Assembly: GCA_947631235.1 (NCBI GenBank)
Contig: CANRKO010000001.1
Span: 1-64,000, forward strand
Source of the DNA: an uncultured Clostridia bacterium
GTDB taxonomy: Bacteria; Bacillota; Clostridia; UBA1381
Direction: 5' to 3'
DNA length: 64,000 bases
The notes beneath the pieces are model-generated. The model worked only from the letters and a program-made list of their open reading frames with translations, was not told the DNA's origin and did not search any database. Numbering within the stretch: the stretch's first letter is position 1; each line of letters begins with the position of its first letter. Of the stretch, positions 1 through 9,433 are shown piece by piece. A program made the translations under genes and the position numbers.

Positions 1-29
1 CAACATAATTTCCATTATGTTGTTTTTTT
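1..29 (+). terminator. Rho-independent terminator of an upstream gene
   Basis: A 9-bp perfect stem (caacataat / attatgttg) with a ttcc loop is followed by seven T on the plus strand. It would stop a plus-strand transcript entering from left of the window. It also lies just past the stop codon of the minus-strand recombinase, so a role as a recombination site cannot be excluded. Confidence 0.7.
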
Positions 30-30
30 G

Positions 31-870
31 TTAACATCGCAAAAGTCCGAGTTTCTGCATTTGTCTGCGGTGTTCCTCGCCATTTTCCATCGTGTAAACC
101 CTTGTTGTGTTAATGCTTGAATGACCGAGAATATCCGCGAGCCGCACCACGTCCTTCTGCAGAGAATAAAAGGTTCTTGCGAACAGGTGGCGGAAGTTAT
201 GCGGGAATACTTTATCCTTCGACACTCCCGCGCTTTCGCATAAATCCTTTAACATTCGCCATACGTTGCTGCGGTTTAACGGTTTGCCGGTTTTGGTTTG
301 AAACACGCTGCCGTCGGTAATGCCCTGTTCCTTCATATATCCTTTGAGTATTTTGCAAAGCGGCGCGGTCAGTATAACCACCCGCATTTTGCCTTTGCAG
401 CGGATTACGGCTTTTCCGCTTTTGATTGCGTCGGCGTCTATAAAGCGCAGTTCGGATATTCGTATGCCCGTGTTGCCCAGCGTCTGCATCAGGTAGTACA
501 GCCGTCTGTTGCCCTTTTTCTGCGCGGCGGTAAGCAGCCGCTCGTACTCCGCCTTTGTCAGTTCCTTTTCGCTTTTCGCGAATATTTGCCGCTGGATTTT
601 CAGCGTTTTCACATGGCAATCGTGCCAACCCGTAAAGCGAAAAAAGCTGTTCAACGAGGATAGGACGGAATTGACGCTCGCGGGCGCGTAATTTCCTATT
701 AAATACTCCTTGTAGGCGAGAACGGCGTTTTTGCCGAGTTCCTCACCGCCGAGCCACTCGCAAAACGCGGTAACATCGCGTATATACTTTTCTACGGTCG
801 CCGCGGCGCGTTCCTCGTTTTGCAGATACGTTTTAAATGCGTTGATGTTTTTGTTTGTGATTACTTTCAT
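31..870 (-). CDS. Tyrosine recombinase / integrase (XerC/D-like)
   Basis: Site-specific tyrosine recombinase that would cut and rejoin DNA through a covalent phosphotyrosine. It has an N-terminal SAM-like core-binding domain (about residues 1-95) and a catalytic domain (about 105-279). The catalytic set is visible: Arg137 in GIRISEL, the HNFRH box (His224, Arg227), His250 in LGHSS and the nucleophile Tyr259 in TRVYT. The ATG at 870 is preferred over the upstream TTG codons because GGAG lies 9 bases before it. The length of 279 residues fits a simple Xer or small integrase. No phage or conjugation genes are in view, so it may be a stand-alone recombinase or the edge of a mobile element extending to the left. 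Confidence 0.88.
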   Translation of the reverse strand: MKVITNKNINAFKTYLQNEERAAATVEKYIRDVTAFCEWLGGEELGKNAVLAYKEYLIGNYAPASVNSVLSSLNSFFRFTGWHDCHVKTLKIQRQIFAKSEKELTKAEYERLLTAAQKKGNRRLYYLMQTLGNTGIRISELRFIDADAIKSGKAVIRCKGKMRVVILTAPLCKILKGYMKEQGITDGSVFQTKTGKPLNRSNVWRMLKDLCESAGVSKDKVFPHNFRHLFARTFYSLQKDVVRLADILGHSSINTTRVYTMENGEEHRRQMQKLGLLRC

Positions 871-982
871 TGTCAACAACTCCTTATTTGTTTATTCTAC
901 CACGAAAACTGCATTTTAGAAGTCGTTGATTGTTTTTGTACGCGATTTCCCGACATAATACGGTCGTAAATTGTAAAATTTA

Positions 983-1011
983 TTGACATTATGCCGCATG
1001 CACCGTATAAT
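983..1011 (+). promoter_or_regulatory. Sigma-A promoter of the GH78 gene
   Basis: TTGACA at 983-988, a 17-base spacer and TATAAT at 1006-1011 match the consensus exactly. The start codon follows 36 bases later. Confidence 0.85.
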
Positions 1012-1047
1012 AAAAGAGATTGAAATTAACAAAAGCGGGGAAGAACG

Positions 1048-3948
1048 ATGAACACAGAAACGAAATACCTTGACGGCGCGAAATGGATAGGCTCGCCGAA
1101 GTCCACGTCAAACACCGACTGGGTGGACACATACGCGGTGACCGCCGATTTCGAGATAATAAACTCGCGGTCAGCGCATATAGCCGTAGCCGCGCGCAAC
1201 AAGGATTTTTATGTGCATATAGAGATAAACGAGAAATTCGCCGCCGTGTCGGAGGTCTACGACGGCGTTAAGAGTCTGTGCGGCAAATATTACATGAGCG
1301 GCGTACTCGCGCAAAAGAACCGCGTCCGCATCGAGGTAAACAGGACGCTCATCACCTTGATTTTGAACGGCGAAACAATCATAAACGGCGAGGACATAAT
1401 GCCGCGCGACCGCCCGAACAAGCCGCGCAAAGCGCATATGATGTGTTTCGGACTGCCGCAGCGCGAGGGCGAAGTTCACTACGGCTGCATAAAACTCGAA
1501 AACACGTATAACGGCGAGGTGTATCGCGAAAGCACGTTTGCGGACGACACGGACGTACTCGCGCAGCTCGGAACGGTAAAGGACGGCTGCCTTGTCGTAA
1601 AAGAGGAATTTAACCTCATAAACCCCGTGCCGCTGGTGACGGTGAAGAAGGAGTTCACACCGCGCGGAGAGGTGAAAAGCGCGTATCTTTACGCCACGGC
1701 ACGCGGCTTTTACGACGCTTACGTAAACGGCGAGCGCGTGAACGACACGTTCTATAACCCGGGCTTTACCGATTACCGCAAGCGTATCTATTACCAGACG
1801 TACGACGTTACGGATATGCTTAAAGACGGCGCGAACACCGTCGGCGCGGTCGTGACGAAGGGCTATTATTCCGGCTTTGTCGGCTACAGCGGCGCTATGG
1901 TGTACGGCAGACAGAACACGTTTTTGGGCGCGCTCGCGATTGAGTACGAGGACGGTACGGGCGAGGTCATAAAGACCGACGAAACGTGGCTTTTCACCGA
2001 TCGCGGCGCGGTCATTGACGCGGACTACCAACAGGGCGAAATGTACGACGCGCGGTACGAACTCGATATGAACGGGGACAGTAAAGTCTGGACAAAATGC
2101 GGCGCGTACGAGTACCCGAGGTACGCCGTACCCACCAACGGTACGCTCGATAACGAGCCGTTCGAGCTTAACGTCGAGCCGTCGGGCGGCGCGGTTGCCG
2201 AACGCACGCTCAAACCGACGGGCGAAGTGCGCGAAATTCCCGAGGGTCATTTTGTGCTCGACCTCGGGCAGAACATGGTCGGCACGGTGCGCGTCGTGAT
2301 GAACGGCAGACGCGGCAGATGTATAAAGCTGCGCTACGGCGAGATGTGCTACAGCGACGGCAGGATCTACAACGAAAATTACCGCAGCGCGGCGAACATT
2401 GACACGTACACGATGAAGGGCGGCAGGGAAGAGTTTATGCCCGCTTTCACGTCGCACGGCTTTCGGTACATAGAGATAAGCGGGTGCGGCGAGCAGCTCA
2501 CGCGTGAGAATTTTGACGATATGATAGTGAGCGCCGAGGGCGTTGTCATAACGAACACGACCGATGTGACGGGCTCGTTTGTGTGTTCAAATCCCGATAT
2601 AAACAAGCTTTTTGAAAACATTTTGTGGGGTCAGCGCGGCAACTCCGTCATGACGTTTACCGACTGCCCGCAGCGCAACGAGCGCATGGGCTGGACGGGC
2701 GATATGCAGGTGTTTGCGAAAACCGCCGCGTACAATATGGATATACGGTCGTTTATGAAAAAGTGGCTCACCGACCTGCGCGACAGTCAGCTTATGTACA
2801 ACCGTGACGGCGCAGTACCCGACACCGCTCCGCTGGGCGGCGACAACCGTCCGCACGGCGGATGTGACGGCTGGGGCGACGCGGCTGTCATAGTGCCGTG
2901 GGAGATGTACAAGGCGTACGGGGACACTAAATTCTTGTCGGACAATTACGGCATGATGAAAAAGTGGGTCGACTATCAGCAGCTAAGCGAGAACCAAACG
3001 AACTTTATACAGCGCCGTCAGCGTCGCGGCGACCACCTCGCGCCCGACGCAACAACGCCGATAATCCTTTCCGCGACGGCATACGCGGCGAACAGCGCGA
3101 ATATTTTGTCACGCGCCGCCGATGTGCTGGGGTACACGGATGACGCGGAAAAGTACCGCGTTCTGTTTGAAAATATAAAGGCGGCGTTCAGACGCGAATG
3201 GGTAACCGACGACGGTCAAATTTTATACATTCCCGAAAATGGGGGCACTAAAAACGACAGAGACCTTGAATTAAACGGGGACACTAAAACAAGTGGGGAC
3301 ACTAAAATAAACGGGGACACTAAAGTGAACGCAAGTCAGACGGCATATGCGCTCGCGATAGATTTTGACCTTTTGGACGGCGTGAAGGACGGCACGCGCG
3401 CGGGATTTAAAAAGGCGCTCGACGATTGGAACGGCAAGCTGTCGGTCGGTTTTCTCGGCATATCGCACCTTTTGAACGCTCTTCGCAAGGCGGGTATGAC
3501 GGACGAGGCTTTCGCGCTTTTGGAAAGCACGGAGTACCCCGGCTGGCTCTACAGTGTCCGCAACGGCGCGACGACCGTCTGGGAACGGTGGAACAGCTAC
3601 ATAGCCGAAACCGACACCTTCGGCGACTTCAACATGAACTCGTTTAACCACTACGCCTACGGCGCGGTCGGGGAGTGGCTCTATTCGGACATTCTCGGCA
3701 TAAACACGTCGGAGGAAAAGGGCGAGACGGGGTACAAAAAGATTATACTGCGCCCGACGCGCGGCGGCACGCTGACGTACGCGAAGGGCAGCCTTAAAAC
3801 GCAATGCGGCGTTATAAAGTCGGAGTGGAGCGTCACGGACGGCAAATTCAAGTACCGCTGCACTGTTCCCGAAAACACAACTGCCGAACTGCATCTCGGC
3901 GATAAAATAATCCCCCTCAAAGCGGGAGAATATGAGTTTGAAATATAA
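1048..3948 (+). CDS. Alpha-L-rhamnosidase, GH78 family
   Basis: Releases terminal alpha-L-rhamnose from plant polysaccharides or glycosides. The 966 residues have the GH78 order: N-terminal beta-sandwich domains, an (alpha/alpha)6 catalytic barrel in the middle (about 510-900) and a C-terminal beta domain. The hallmark DCPQRNERMGWTGD, carrying conserved acidic residues of the family, sits near residues 539-552, and the WERWNSY segment near 849 is also typical. There is no signal peptide, so the enzyme is probably cytoplasmic and acts on imported oligosaccharides. Its own consensus promoter and a bidirectional terminator make it monocistronic. A low-complexity insert of five 6-residue units (GDTK repeats, residues 732-761) is odd for the family. 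The PL11 lyase at 40.4 kb suggests a shared rhamnogalacturonan-I pathway. Confidence 0.9.
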   Translation: MNTETKYLDGAKWIGSPKSTSNTDWVDTYAVTADFEIINSRSAHIAVAARNKDFYVHIEINEKFAAVSEVYDGVKSLCGKYYMSGVLAQKNRVRIEVNRTLITLILNGETIINGEDIMPRDRPNKPRKAHMMCFGLPQREGEVHYGCIKLENTYNGEVYRESTFADDTDVLAQLGTVKDGCLVVKEEFNLINPVPLVTVKKEFTPRGEVKSAYLYATARGFYDAYVNGERVNDTFYNPGFTDYRKRIYYQTYDVTDMLKDGANTVGAVVTKGYYSGFVGYSGAMVYGRQNTFLGALAIEYEDGTGEVIKTDETWLFTDRGAVIDADYQQGEMYDARYELDMNGDSKVWTKCGAYEYPRYAVPTNGTLDNEPFELNVEPSGGAVAERTLKPTGEVREIPEGHFVLDLGQNMVGTVRVVMNGRRGRCIKLRYGEMCYSDGRIYNENYRSAANIDTYTMKGGREEFMPAFTSHGFRYIEISGCGEQLTRENFDDMIVSAEGVVITNTTDVTGSFVCSNPDINKLFENILWGQRGNSVMTFTDCPQRNERMGWTGDMQVFAKTAAYNMDIRSFMKKWLTDLRDSQLMYNRDGAVPDTAPLGGDNRPHGGCDGWGDAAVIVPWEMYKAYGDTKFLSDNYGMMKKWVDYQQLSENQTNFIQRRQRRGDHLAPDATTPIILSATAYAANSANILSRAADVLGYTDDAEKYRVLFENIKAAFRREWVTDDGQILYIPENGGTKNDRDLELNGDTKTSGDTKINGDTKVNASQTAYALAIDFDLLDGVKDGTRAGFKKALDDWNGKLSVGFLGISHLLNALRKAGMTDEAFALLESTEYPGWLYSVRNGATTVWERWNSYIAETDTFGDFNMNSFNHYAYGAVGEWLYSDILGINTSEEKGETGYKKIILRPTRGGTLTYAKGSLKTQCGVIKSEWSVTDGKFKYRCTVPENTTAELHLGDKIIPLKAGEYEFEI
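3241..3330 (+). repeat. Five tandem 18-bp units inside the GH78 gene
   Basis: Five in-frame 18-base units encode GGTKND, RDLELN, GDTKTS, GDTKIN and GDTKVN. The last three share an exact 12-mer, ggggacactaaa, at 3277, 3295 and 3313. The same word recurs at 2920 in this gene and in the intergenic palindromes at 62915-62969. Confidence 0.85.
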
Positions 3949-3957
3949 AAGTCACAT

Positions 3958-3988
3958 AAAAAAAGGTCTCGGATGTGAGACCTTTTTT
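3958..3988. terminator. Bidirectional terminator between GH78 and the radical SAM gene
   Basis: The stem aaggtctc / gagacctt has a ggatgt loop and is flanked by an A-run on the left and a T-run on the right. It can therefore serve both convergent genes. Confidence 0.85.
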
Positions 3989-3993
3989 GCATT

Positions 3994-4932
3994 TTATCCT
4001 GTATATTTCACGCCCTGATACGTGTCTCTTTTAACCATAAGCTTGTCAATTTCGTTCATCACGACAAATTTTTTGAGACTCCATTTCGGCGCGATGAGTG
4101 TGTTCCACCCGCCGTCGCCGGTAATGCGCTGTATAACCGTTTCGGGCGAGAACAATTCAAGCTGATCGACTATCACGCTCACGTATTCGTCCAACGTCAT
4201 AGTCTCAAACTCGCCGCGCCCGTACATTTCGGCGAGACGCGTACCCTTTAAAACGTGCAGAAGGTGCAGCTTTACGCAGTGCGGCTCAAGACGCGCGACC
4301 TTTTCCGCGCTTTCGAGCATCATTTCACGCGTTTCACAGGGCAGCCCGTCAATAAGATGCACGCACACGTTTATGCCGCGCTCTTTAAGCTTGCCGTAGC
4401 CGTCCAGAAAATCGGCGTACGTGTGGCAGCGGTTTATGAGCGCGCCCGTAACGTCGTGAACCGTCTGCAAGCCGAGTTCGACTATGAGGTACGTGCGGTC
4501 GTTAAGTTCCGACAGGTACTCCAAAACGTCGTTTTCAAGGCAGTCCGCACGTGTCGCCACGCTTATCCCGACGACATTATCACGCGCAAGCACGGGTTCA
4601 AACAATTCGCGAAGGCGTGACGCAGGCGCGTACGTGTTCGTATTCGCTTGAAAATACGGCATATATTTCGCGTCGCTCCACTTATGGCTCATGCGCTCCT
4701 TTACCTCGTCAAACTGCGCGAGTATGGTGTGCGACGCGTCGCCCGCGAACTCTCCGCTGCCGCCGAGGCAGTAAATGCAGCCGTCCTTTCCCTTGCTGCC
4801 GTCGATGTTCGGGCATGTGAAACCGCCGTTTAACGCGACCTTGCACACCTTGCAGCCGAATTTACTTTGAAGGTGGTAATTCCATGTGTGGTACCGCTTG
4901 TTGTCGAGCGTGTACGGGAATTTGTTCTCCAT
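3994..4932 (-). CDS. Radical SAM protein, YhcC/TIGR01212 family
   Basis: A radical S-adenosylmethionine enzyme of unknown substrate. The cluster-binding cysteines are in the family-specific segment FTCPNIDGSKGKDGCIYC (Cys40, Cys52, Cys55), which has a longer first spacer than the usual CxxxCxxC. Two more cysteines at 27 and 30 precede it. The rest looks like an Elp3-type TIM barrel without an acetyltransferase domain. At 312 residues the length is normal for YhcC proteins. The start codon lies one base after the argF stop codon, so translation is probably coupled to argF. No clear ribosome binding site of its own is seen. Confidence 0.85.
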   Translation of the reverse strand: MENKFPYTLDNKRYHTWNYHLQSKFGCKVCKVALNGGFTCPNIDGSKGKDGCIYCLGGSGEFAGDASHTILAQFDEVKERMSHKWSDAKYMPYFQANTNTYAPASRLRELFEPVLARDNVVGISVATRADCLENDVLEYLSELNDRTYLIVELGLQTVHDVTGALINRCHTYADFLDGYGKLKERGINVCVHLIDGLPCETREMMLESAEKVARLEPHCVKLHLLHVLKGTRLAEMYGRGEFETMTLDEYVSVIVDQLELFSPETVIQRITGDGGWNTLIAPKWSLKKFVVMNEIDKLMVKRDTYQGVKYTG

Positions 4933-4933
4933 A

Positions 4934-5854
4934 TCAGTCAGCCATGAGCTGTACCATTACAGCCTTCTGCGCGTGCAGACGGTTCTCCGCCTCGTCGAAT
5001 ATGACGGACTGCGGACCGTCGATTACGTCGTCCGTAACCTCAAAGCCCCTGTACGCGGGCAGACAGTGCATGAATACAGCGTCCGGCGCGGCAAGCTTAA
5101 ACAGTTCGCCGTTTACCTGGTACGGCATGAACACGCGCTGACGCACCTCTTTTTCAGCCTCCATACCCATTGACACCCACGTGTCGGTGTACACAACGTC
5201 CGCGTCCTTTATCGCCTCTTTCGGGTCGTTCGTGAGTATAAGCTCAGAGCCGTACTTCTTAAAATCGTCCTTCGCGTTCGCGACAACTTCACTGTCGCAC
5301 TGATAGCTGTCGGGCGTAGCAACCGCGCAGTCGAGACCCGCTTTCGCGCAGCCGTACATCAGCGAGTGCGCCATGTTGTTGCCGTCGCCTATGTACGCCA
5401 ACTTTAAGCCCTTTAATTTACCCTTATGCTCGTATGCCGTCATGAGGTCGGCAAGCACCTGGCACGGGTGCAAAAGGTCGGTGAGTGCGTTTATTACGGG
5501 TATGTCGGCGTGTTTTGCGAGGTCGAGAACGTCTTGGTGCGAGTATGTGCGTATCATTATGCCGTCGAGCATTCTTTCCATTACCTTAGCCGTGTCGTAA
5601 ATCGTTTCGCCGCGTCCGAGTTGTATGTCGTTCGACGATAGGAACAGCGGATAGCCGCCAAGCTGCGTCATGCCGACCTCGAACGATATGCGCGTGCGCG
5701 TCGAGGATTTTGTGAATATCATACCGAGCGTTTTGCCCTTTAGTATGTGATGATCCTTGCCGGCTTTCTGCTCCGCTTTTAATTTTATGCCGAGGTTTAA
5801 AAGATCCTCAACCTCCTCGGGCGTGAGGTCGTGTAAGCTTATCAAATCCTTCAT
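4934..5854 (-). CDS. argF: Ornithine carbamoyltransferase
   Basis: Transfers the carbamoyl group of carbamoyl phosphate to ornithine to give citrulline, in arginine synthesis. The three signature motifs are present: STRTR (51-55) for carbamoyl phosphate, HPCQ (129-132) and HCLP (263-266), together with the ornithine loop DTWVSMG near 224. The length of 306 residues is typical. The start is supported by AAGGAG upstream of the ATG. It is the first gene of a two-gene unit with the radical SAM gene. No other arginine genes are present in the window, so a catabolic role in the deiminase pathway is less likely but not excluded. Confidence 0.93.
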   Translation of the reverse strand: MKDLISLHDLTPEEVEDLLNLGIKLKAEQKAGKDHHILKGKTLGMIFTKSSTRTRISFEVGMTQLGGYPLFLSSNDIQLGRGETIYDTAKVMERMLDGIMIRTYSHQDVLDLAKHADIPVINALTDLLHPCQVLADLMTAYEHKGKLKGLKLAYIGDGNNMAHSLMYGCAKAGLDCAVATPDSYQCDSEVVANAKDDFKKYGSELILTNDPKEAIKDADVVYTDTWVSMGMEAEKEVRQRVFMPYQVNGELFKLAAPDAVFMHCLPAYRGFEVTDDVIDGPQSVIFDEAENRLHAQKAVMVQLMAD

Positions 5855-5887
5855 AATATATCCTTCTCCTTGTATTTTTGTATATAT

Positions 5888-5915
5888 ATTTTAGCATATT
5901 TGCGGGAAATGTCAA
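5888..5915 (-). promoter_or_regulatory. Promoter of argF
   Basis: On the minus strand TTGACA (5910-5915), a 16-base spacer and TAAAAT (5888-5893) lie about 35 bases before the start codon. Confidence 0.6.
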
Positions 5916-6000
5916 GTCCGCTGCGGCGTGCGGCGCGGTCACGGAAGAAATATATTAGCCGCGTCATACGCGAACCGACAAAATATGTCAATTTATTCGA

Positions 6001-6029
6001 TTGACAAAGCGCGGGATTTCCATTATAAT
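6001..6029 (+). promoter_or_regulatory. Sigma-A promoter of rho
   Basis: TTGACA at 6001-6006, a 17-base spacer and TATAAT at 6024-6029: a perfect consensus promoter about 30 bases before the start codon. Confidence 0.85.
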
Positions 6030-6060
6030 ATAATTATCAGAAAAGAAAGAGAGAAAATAT

Positions 6061-7362
6061 ATGCAAGACGGAGTAATGCTCGAACGAAAAACCAAAGAAG
6101 AACTGAAACAAATTGCGCAGGGATTGGGAATTGAAAAAATTTCGGCTCTGAAAAAAGATGAGATTATTGCGCTTATTCGCGAAACGCGTGAAAGACTTGC
6201 CGAAGAAGAAAAAGCGAAACCGAAACCGCAAAAGCGCGAACGTCCGGCAGACGTTGTGGAAGTCAAGGGCGTTCTGGACGTAATGTCCGATGGTTTCGGC
6301 TTTCTTCGCGTGAGAAATTATATGCCCGGCAGAGATGACATATATGTATCGCCCGTTCAGATACGCCGTTTTAAACTAAAAACGGGCGACGAAATAGTCG
6401 GCGACTGCCGCCCGTCGCAGGACGAGGATAAACTTTCGCCGCTGCTTTTTGTAAAGACGATAAACTCCGACCCGATCGACGCGGCGCTCAGGCGCAAACC
6501 GTTTGAACGGCTTACCCCCATATATCCGAAGGAGAAAATAAAGCTTGACACCGGCAATCCGAAAAAACTCGCCGCGCGTCTTATTGACATTGTCGCGCCG
6601 ATAGGCAAGGGTCAGCGCGGAATGATCGTCGCGCCGCCGAAGGCGGGTAAAACGACGATAATAAAGGAAATCGCGCAGTCGATAAGGCAAAACAATCCCG
6701 ATATAAAGCTTATCGTGCTTTTAATTGACGAGCGTCCGGAGGAAGTGACCGACATAAAACGCTCAATAGACGGCGCGGACGTCATTTATTCGACGTTTGA
6801 CCAGATGCCCGAAAACCACTGCAAGGTCGCGGAAATGGTGCTTGAAAGAGCGCAGCGTCTTGTTGAGCATAAAAAGGATGTTGTAATATTGCTCGACTCA
6901 ATAACACGCCTTGCCAGAGCCAGCAACCTCACCGTCACGCCCACGGGCAGAACGCTTTCGGGCGGTCTCGACCCCGACGCGCTGTACCGCCCGAAGAAAT
7001 TTTTTGGCGCGGCGCGTAACATCGAGGAGGGCGGAAGTCTGACCATACTCGCCACCGCGCTCGTTGAAACGGGCAGCCGTATGGACGACGTTATTTTTGA
7101 GGAATTTAAGGGTACGGGCAACATGGAACTGAAACTTGACAGAAATCTTCAGGAAAAACGCGTGTTCCCCGCGATTGACATCTTAAAATCGGGTACGCGC
7201 CGCGAAGAAGAACTGCTCACCGAAAGAGAGCGCGCCGTAAGCGACCGTCTCCGCCGTGAAATGGGCAAATTCGTCAATGCCGACGTGATGCACAATCTTT
7301 TGAAAATGCTCGGCAGAACAAGAACAAACGCCGATTTTGTGGATTTGATGAGCAGAAATTAA
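6061..7362 (+). CDS. rho: Transcription termination factor Rho
   Basis: Hexameric RNA-dependent ATPase that releases RNA polymerase at Rho-dependent sites. In order it has an N-terminal helix-rich Rho-N domain (about 8-45), an OB-fold RNA-binding domain containing GFGFLRV (about 68-130) and a RecA-like ATPase domain with the Walker [10 protein letters not shown] near 194. [13 protein letters not shown] (Walker B), the Q-loop/R-loop region and a normal C-terminus follow. The 433 residues match compact Firmicute Rho proteins without a large insertion in the Rho-N linker. It is transcribed alone between its own promoter and terminator. The ATG at 6061 has a purine-rich AGAAAGAGAG upstream; an internal ATG five codons later is too close to its GGAG. 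Confidence 0.95.
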   Translation: MQDGVMLERKTKEELKQIAQGLGIEKISALKKDEIIALIRETRERLAEEEKAKPKPQKRERPADVVEVKGVLDVMSDGFGFLRVRNYMPGRDDIYVSPVQIRRFKLKTGDEIVGDCRPSQDEDKLSPLLFVKTINSDPIDAALRRKPFERLTPIYPKEKIKLDTGNPKKLAARLIDIVAPIGKGQRGMIVAPPKAGKTTIIKEIAQSIRQNNPDIKLIVLLIDERPEEVTDIKRSIDGADVIYSTFDQMPENHCKVAEMVLERAQRLVEHKKDVVILLDSITRLARASNLTVTPTGRTLSGGLDPDALYRPKKFFGAARNIEEGGSLTILATALVETGSRMDDVIFEEFKGTGNMELKLDRNLQEKRVFPAIDILKSGTRREEELLTERERAVSDRLRREMGKFVNADVMHNLLKMLGRTRTNADFVDLMSRN

Positions 7363-7377
7363 ATATGTATTTATCCG

Positions 7378-7404
7378 TCCCCCTCGGTTGAGGGGGATAT
7401 TTTT
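7378..7404 (+). terminator. Terminator of rho
   Basis: The stem tccccctc / gaggggga with a ggtt loop is followed by tattttt, 15 bases after the stop codon. Confidence 0.85.
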
Positions 7405-7526
7405 CAGCCGTCTTTTTACCGAAATGTTAAAAAATTTTTAATTTTTGTTCCAAAGGGTATACTTTAAGGAAAAATTTTGATATACTTTAAACAATAAGCA
7501 ATTATCGTTATGAAAAGGTGATAAAT

Positions 7527-8786
7527 ATGGAAAATACGACTGAAAAGCGCGAGCGTGTAATACTCGCCGGCGTACACCGCGATTTACGCGATGCTCTGCG
7601 GGACACGACGCGCGAGAGTATAAAGGAACTCGGCGAACTCGTGGAGACTGCGGGCGGTGAGGTCGTGGGAGAAATGATACAGAACAAAGCCGATCTCGAA
7701 AGCGGAACGTACATGGGCGAGGGTAAGCTGGAGGAACTTAAAAACGCGGCGGAAAGCCTTAACGCGGATACGGTCGTGTTTGACGACGAGCTTTCGCCGG
7801 TGCAGCTGCGCAATATTACGGATATGCTCGGCGTGAAGGTGCTTGACCGTTCCATGCTGATACTCGACATATTCGCGATGCGCGCCAAAAGCGGCGAGGG
7901 TAAGCTGCAGGTTGAGCTTGCGCAGCTTAAATACCGCCTTCCGAGACTTCGCGGTTTCGGCGCGGAAATGAGCCGTACCGGTGCGGGTATCGGTACGAGA
8001 GGTCCGGGTGAAACACGTCTCGAAACGGACAGACGGCACATACAGCGCAGAATAAACGCGCTTGAAGAGGAAATAGAGGAACTTAAAAAGCACCGCGATC
8101 TTTTGAGGAGCCGCCGCAAAAAGGACGGCGTAATCACAGCCGCGCTCGTCGGCTACACGAACGCGGGAAAATCGACGCTTTTAAACACATTGACCGACGC
8201 GAACGTGTTTGCCGAGGACAAGCTGTTCGCGACGCTCGACCCGACGTCACGCGCGATAACGCTCGACGATAACAGACAGATAATAGTTATAGACACCGTA
8301 GGCTTTATCAGAAAACTTCCGCACCATCTCATAGAGGCGTTCAAATCCACGCTTGAAGAGGCGGCACTCGCGGACGTGCTGTTGCATGTTATCGACGCGT
8401 CAAACCCCGAGGCAGACAATCAGGTCAAGGTGGTCGAGCAGGTTCTCGACGAGATAGGCGCGGGTGAAAAGCCCGTTGTGGCGGTGTTTAACAAGTGCGA
8501 CCTCACGATGGGCAAGGCGTCCGCAACGCCCAGAGCCAACAAGAGCGTATACATAAGCGCGCGCTACGGTAAACAGATAGACACGCTTATAGACGCAATC
8601 GCAAGAACGGCTCCCGGAAGAAAACGCCGCGTAAGGGTGTGCATACCGTACAGCGAGGGTTCGCTTGTAAATCAACTGCACGACACGCAGAAGGTTGACA
8701 GCGAAAGCTACGGAGACAAGGGAACGGTTATGGATCTGCGCGTTGACGCGGAAACGTATGAAAAGATAAGAAAATACCTGATATAA
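7527..8786 (+). CDS. hflX: GTPase HflX
   Basis: Ribosome-splitting GTPase that rescues stalled 70S ribosomes and helps recycle subunits under stress. An HflX-specific N-terminal domain (about 1-195), containing GxGPGETRLETDRR near 157, precedes a helical linker and a TRAFAC G domain. The latter has G1 GYTNAGKST near 209, DTVGFIRKLPH (G3) and NKCD (G4). The ATG at 7527 is preferred: aaaggtg lies just before it and overlaps an upstream GTG that would extend the protein by three residues. It gives 419 residues. The stop codon overlaps the next ATG (TAATG), so yigZ is translationally coupled. Confidence 0.92.
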   Translation: MENTTEKRERVILAGVHRDLRDALRDTTRESIKELGELVETAGGEVVGEMIQNKADLESGTYMGEGKLEELKNAAESLNADTVVFDDELSPVQLRNITDMLGVKVLDRSMLILDIFAMRAKSGEGKLQVELAQLKYRLPRLRGFGAEMSRTGAGIGTRGPGETRLETDRRHIQRRINALEEEIEELKKHRDLLRSRRKKDGVITAALVGYTNAGKSTLLNTLTDANVFAEDKLFATLDPTSRAITLDDNRQIIVIDTVGFIRKLPHHLIEAFKSTLEEAALADVLLHVIDASNPEADNQVKVVEQVLDEIGAGEKPVVAVFNKCDLTMGKASATPRANKSVYISARYGKQIDTLIDAIARTAPGRKRRVRVCIPYSEGSLVNQLHDTQKVDSESYGDKGTVMDLRVDAETYEKIRKYLI

Positions 8787-9433
8787 TGTCAAAGAAAGAA
8801 ATATATAAAACAGTCGCGGAGCAGACGGAAAGTCTGCTCACGGAAAAGAAATCAAAATTCATAGCGAATGTAAAGCCGGTGGACAACGAAACGGACGCGC
8901 TCGAATTTCTGAGCGAGATACGCTCGAAGTACCCCGACGCGACGCATAACGTCTACGCCTACGTCATAGACGAGAACAATATTTACCGCTACAGCGACGA
9001 CGGCGAGCCTTCGGGTACGGCGGGTATGCCCGTGCTCGACGCGATACGCAAGCAGGGGATCGTGGACGTTATAGTAGTGGTGACGCGCTATTTCGGCGGT
9101 ACGCTGCTGGGAACGGGCGGACTTGTGCATACTTACGGCGCGTCGGCAAAGGCGGGGCTTGTAAAGTCGCGTATCGTCAGACGCGTGCTGTGCGACGTGC
9201 TGTCGGTGACAGTGCCGTACACGCTGCTCGGCAAAATGCAGCACGAGATAATGTCACGCGGTTATATTTCGGAGGATACGATTTACGCCGATAATGTCAC
9301 ATTCGTAATCGCGTCGCCCGTCGGTGAAACGGAGCGCGTGATAAAGGATTTGATAAATCTCACGAACGCCGGCTGTGAAATTGTGAAAACAGATAAAAAA
9401 TATGTTGATATAAGTTCAGAGGAGGAAACGTAA
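8786..9433 (+). CDS. YigZ/IMPACT family protein
   Basis: Member of the YigZ (UPF0029/IMPACT) family, a conserved fold whose molecular job in bacteria is not settled. The N-terminal domain carries the family core: SKFIA, SDDGEPSGTAG (about 71-81) and RYFGGTLLGTGGL (about 101-113), followed by YGASAKAGL. A C-terminal DUF1949-like ferredoxin domain makes up the last 60 residues. The 215-residue length is typical. It overlaps hflX by one base upstream and the next gene by one base downstream, so the three genes form a tight operon. Confidence 0.88.
   Translation: MSKKEIYKTVAEQTESLLTEKKSKFIANVKPVDNETDALEFLSEIRSKYPDATHNVYAYVIDENNIYRYSDDGEPSGTAGMPVLDAIRKQGIVDVIVVVTRYFGGTLLGTGGLVHTYGASAKAGLVKSRIVRRVLCDVLSVTVPYTLLGKMQHEIMSRGYISEDTIYADNVTFVIASPVGETERVIKDLINLTNAGCEIVKTDKKYVDISSEEET

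Noticed and set aside
1171-2457. Long open frame on the minus strand inside the GH78 gene
   Set aside because: It lies antisense to a clear glycosidase gene, has a composition expected from the GC-rich third codon positions and shows no ribosome binding site or known motif.
3241-3330. Short CRISPR-like array
   Set aside because: The units are 18 bases, contiguous and in the coding frame, with no spacers; no cas genes are present in the window.
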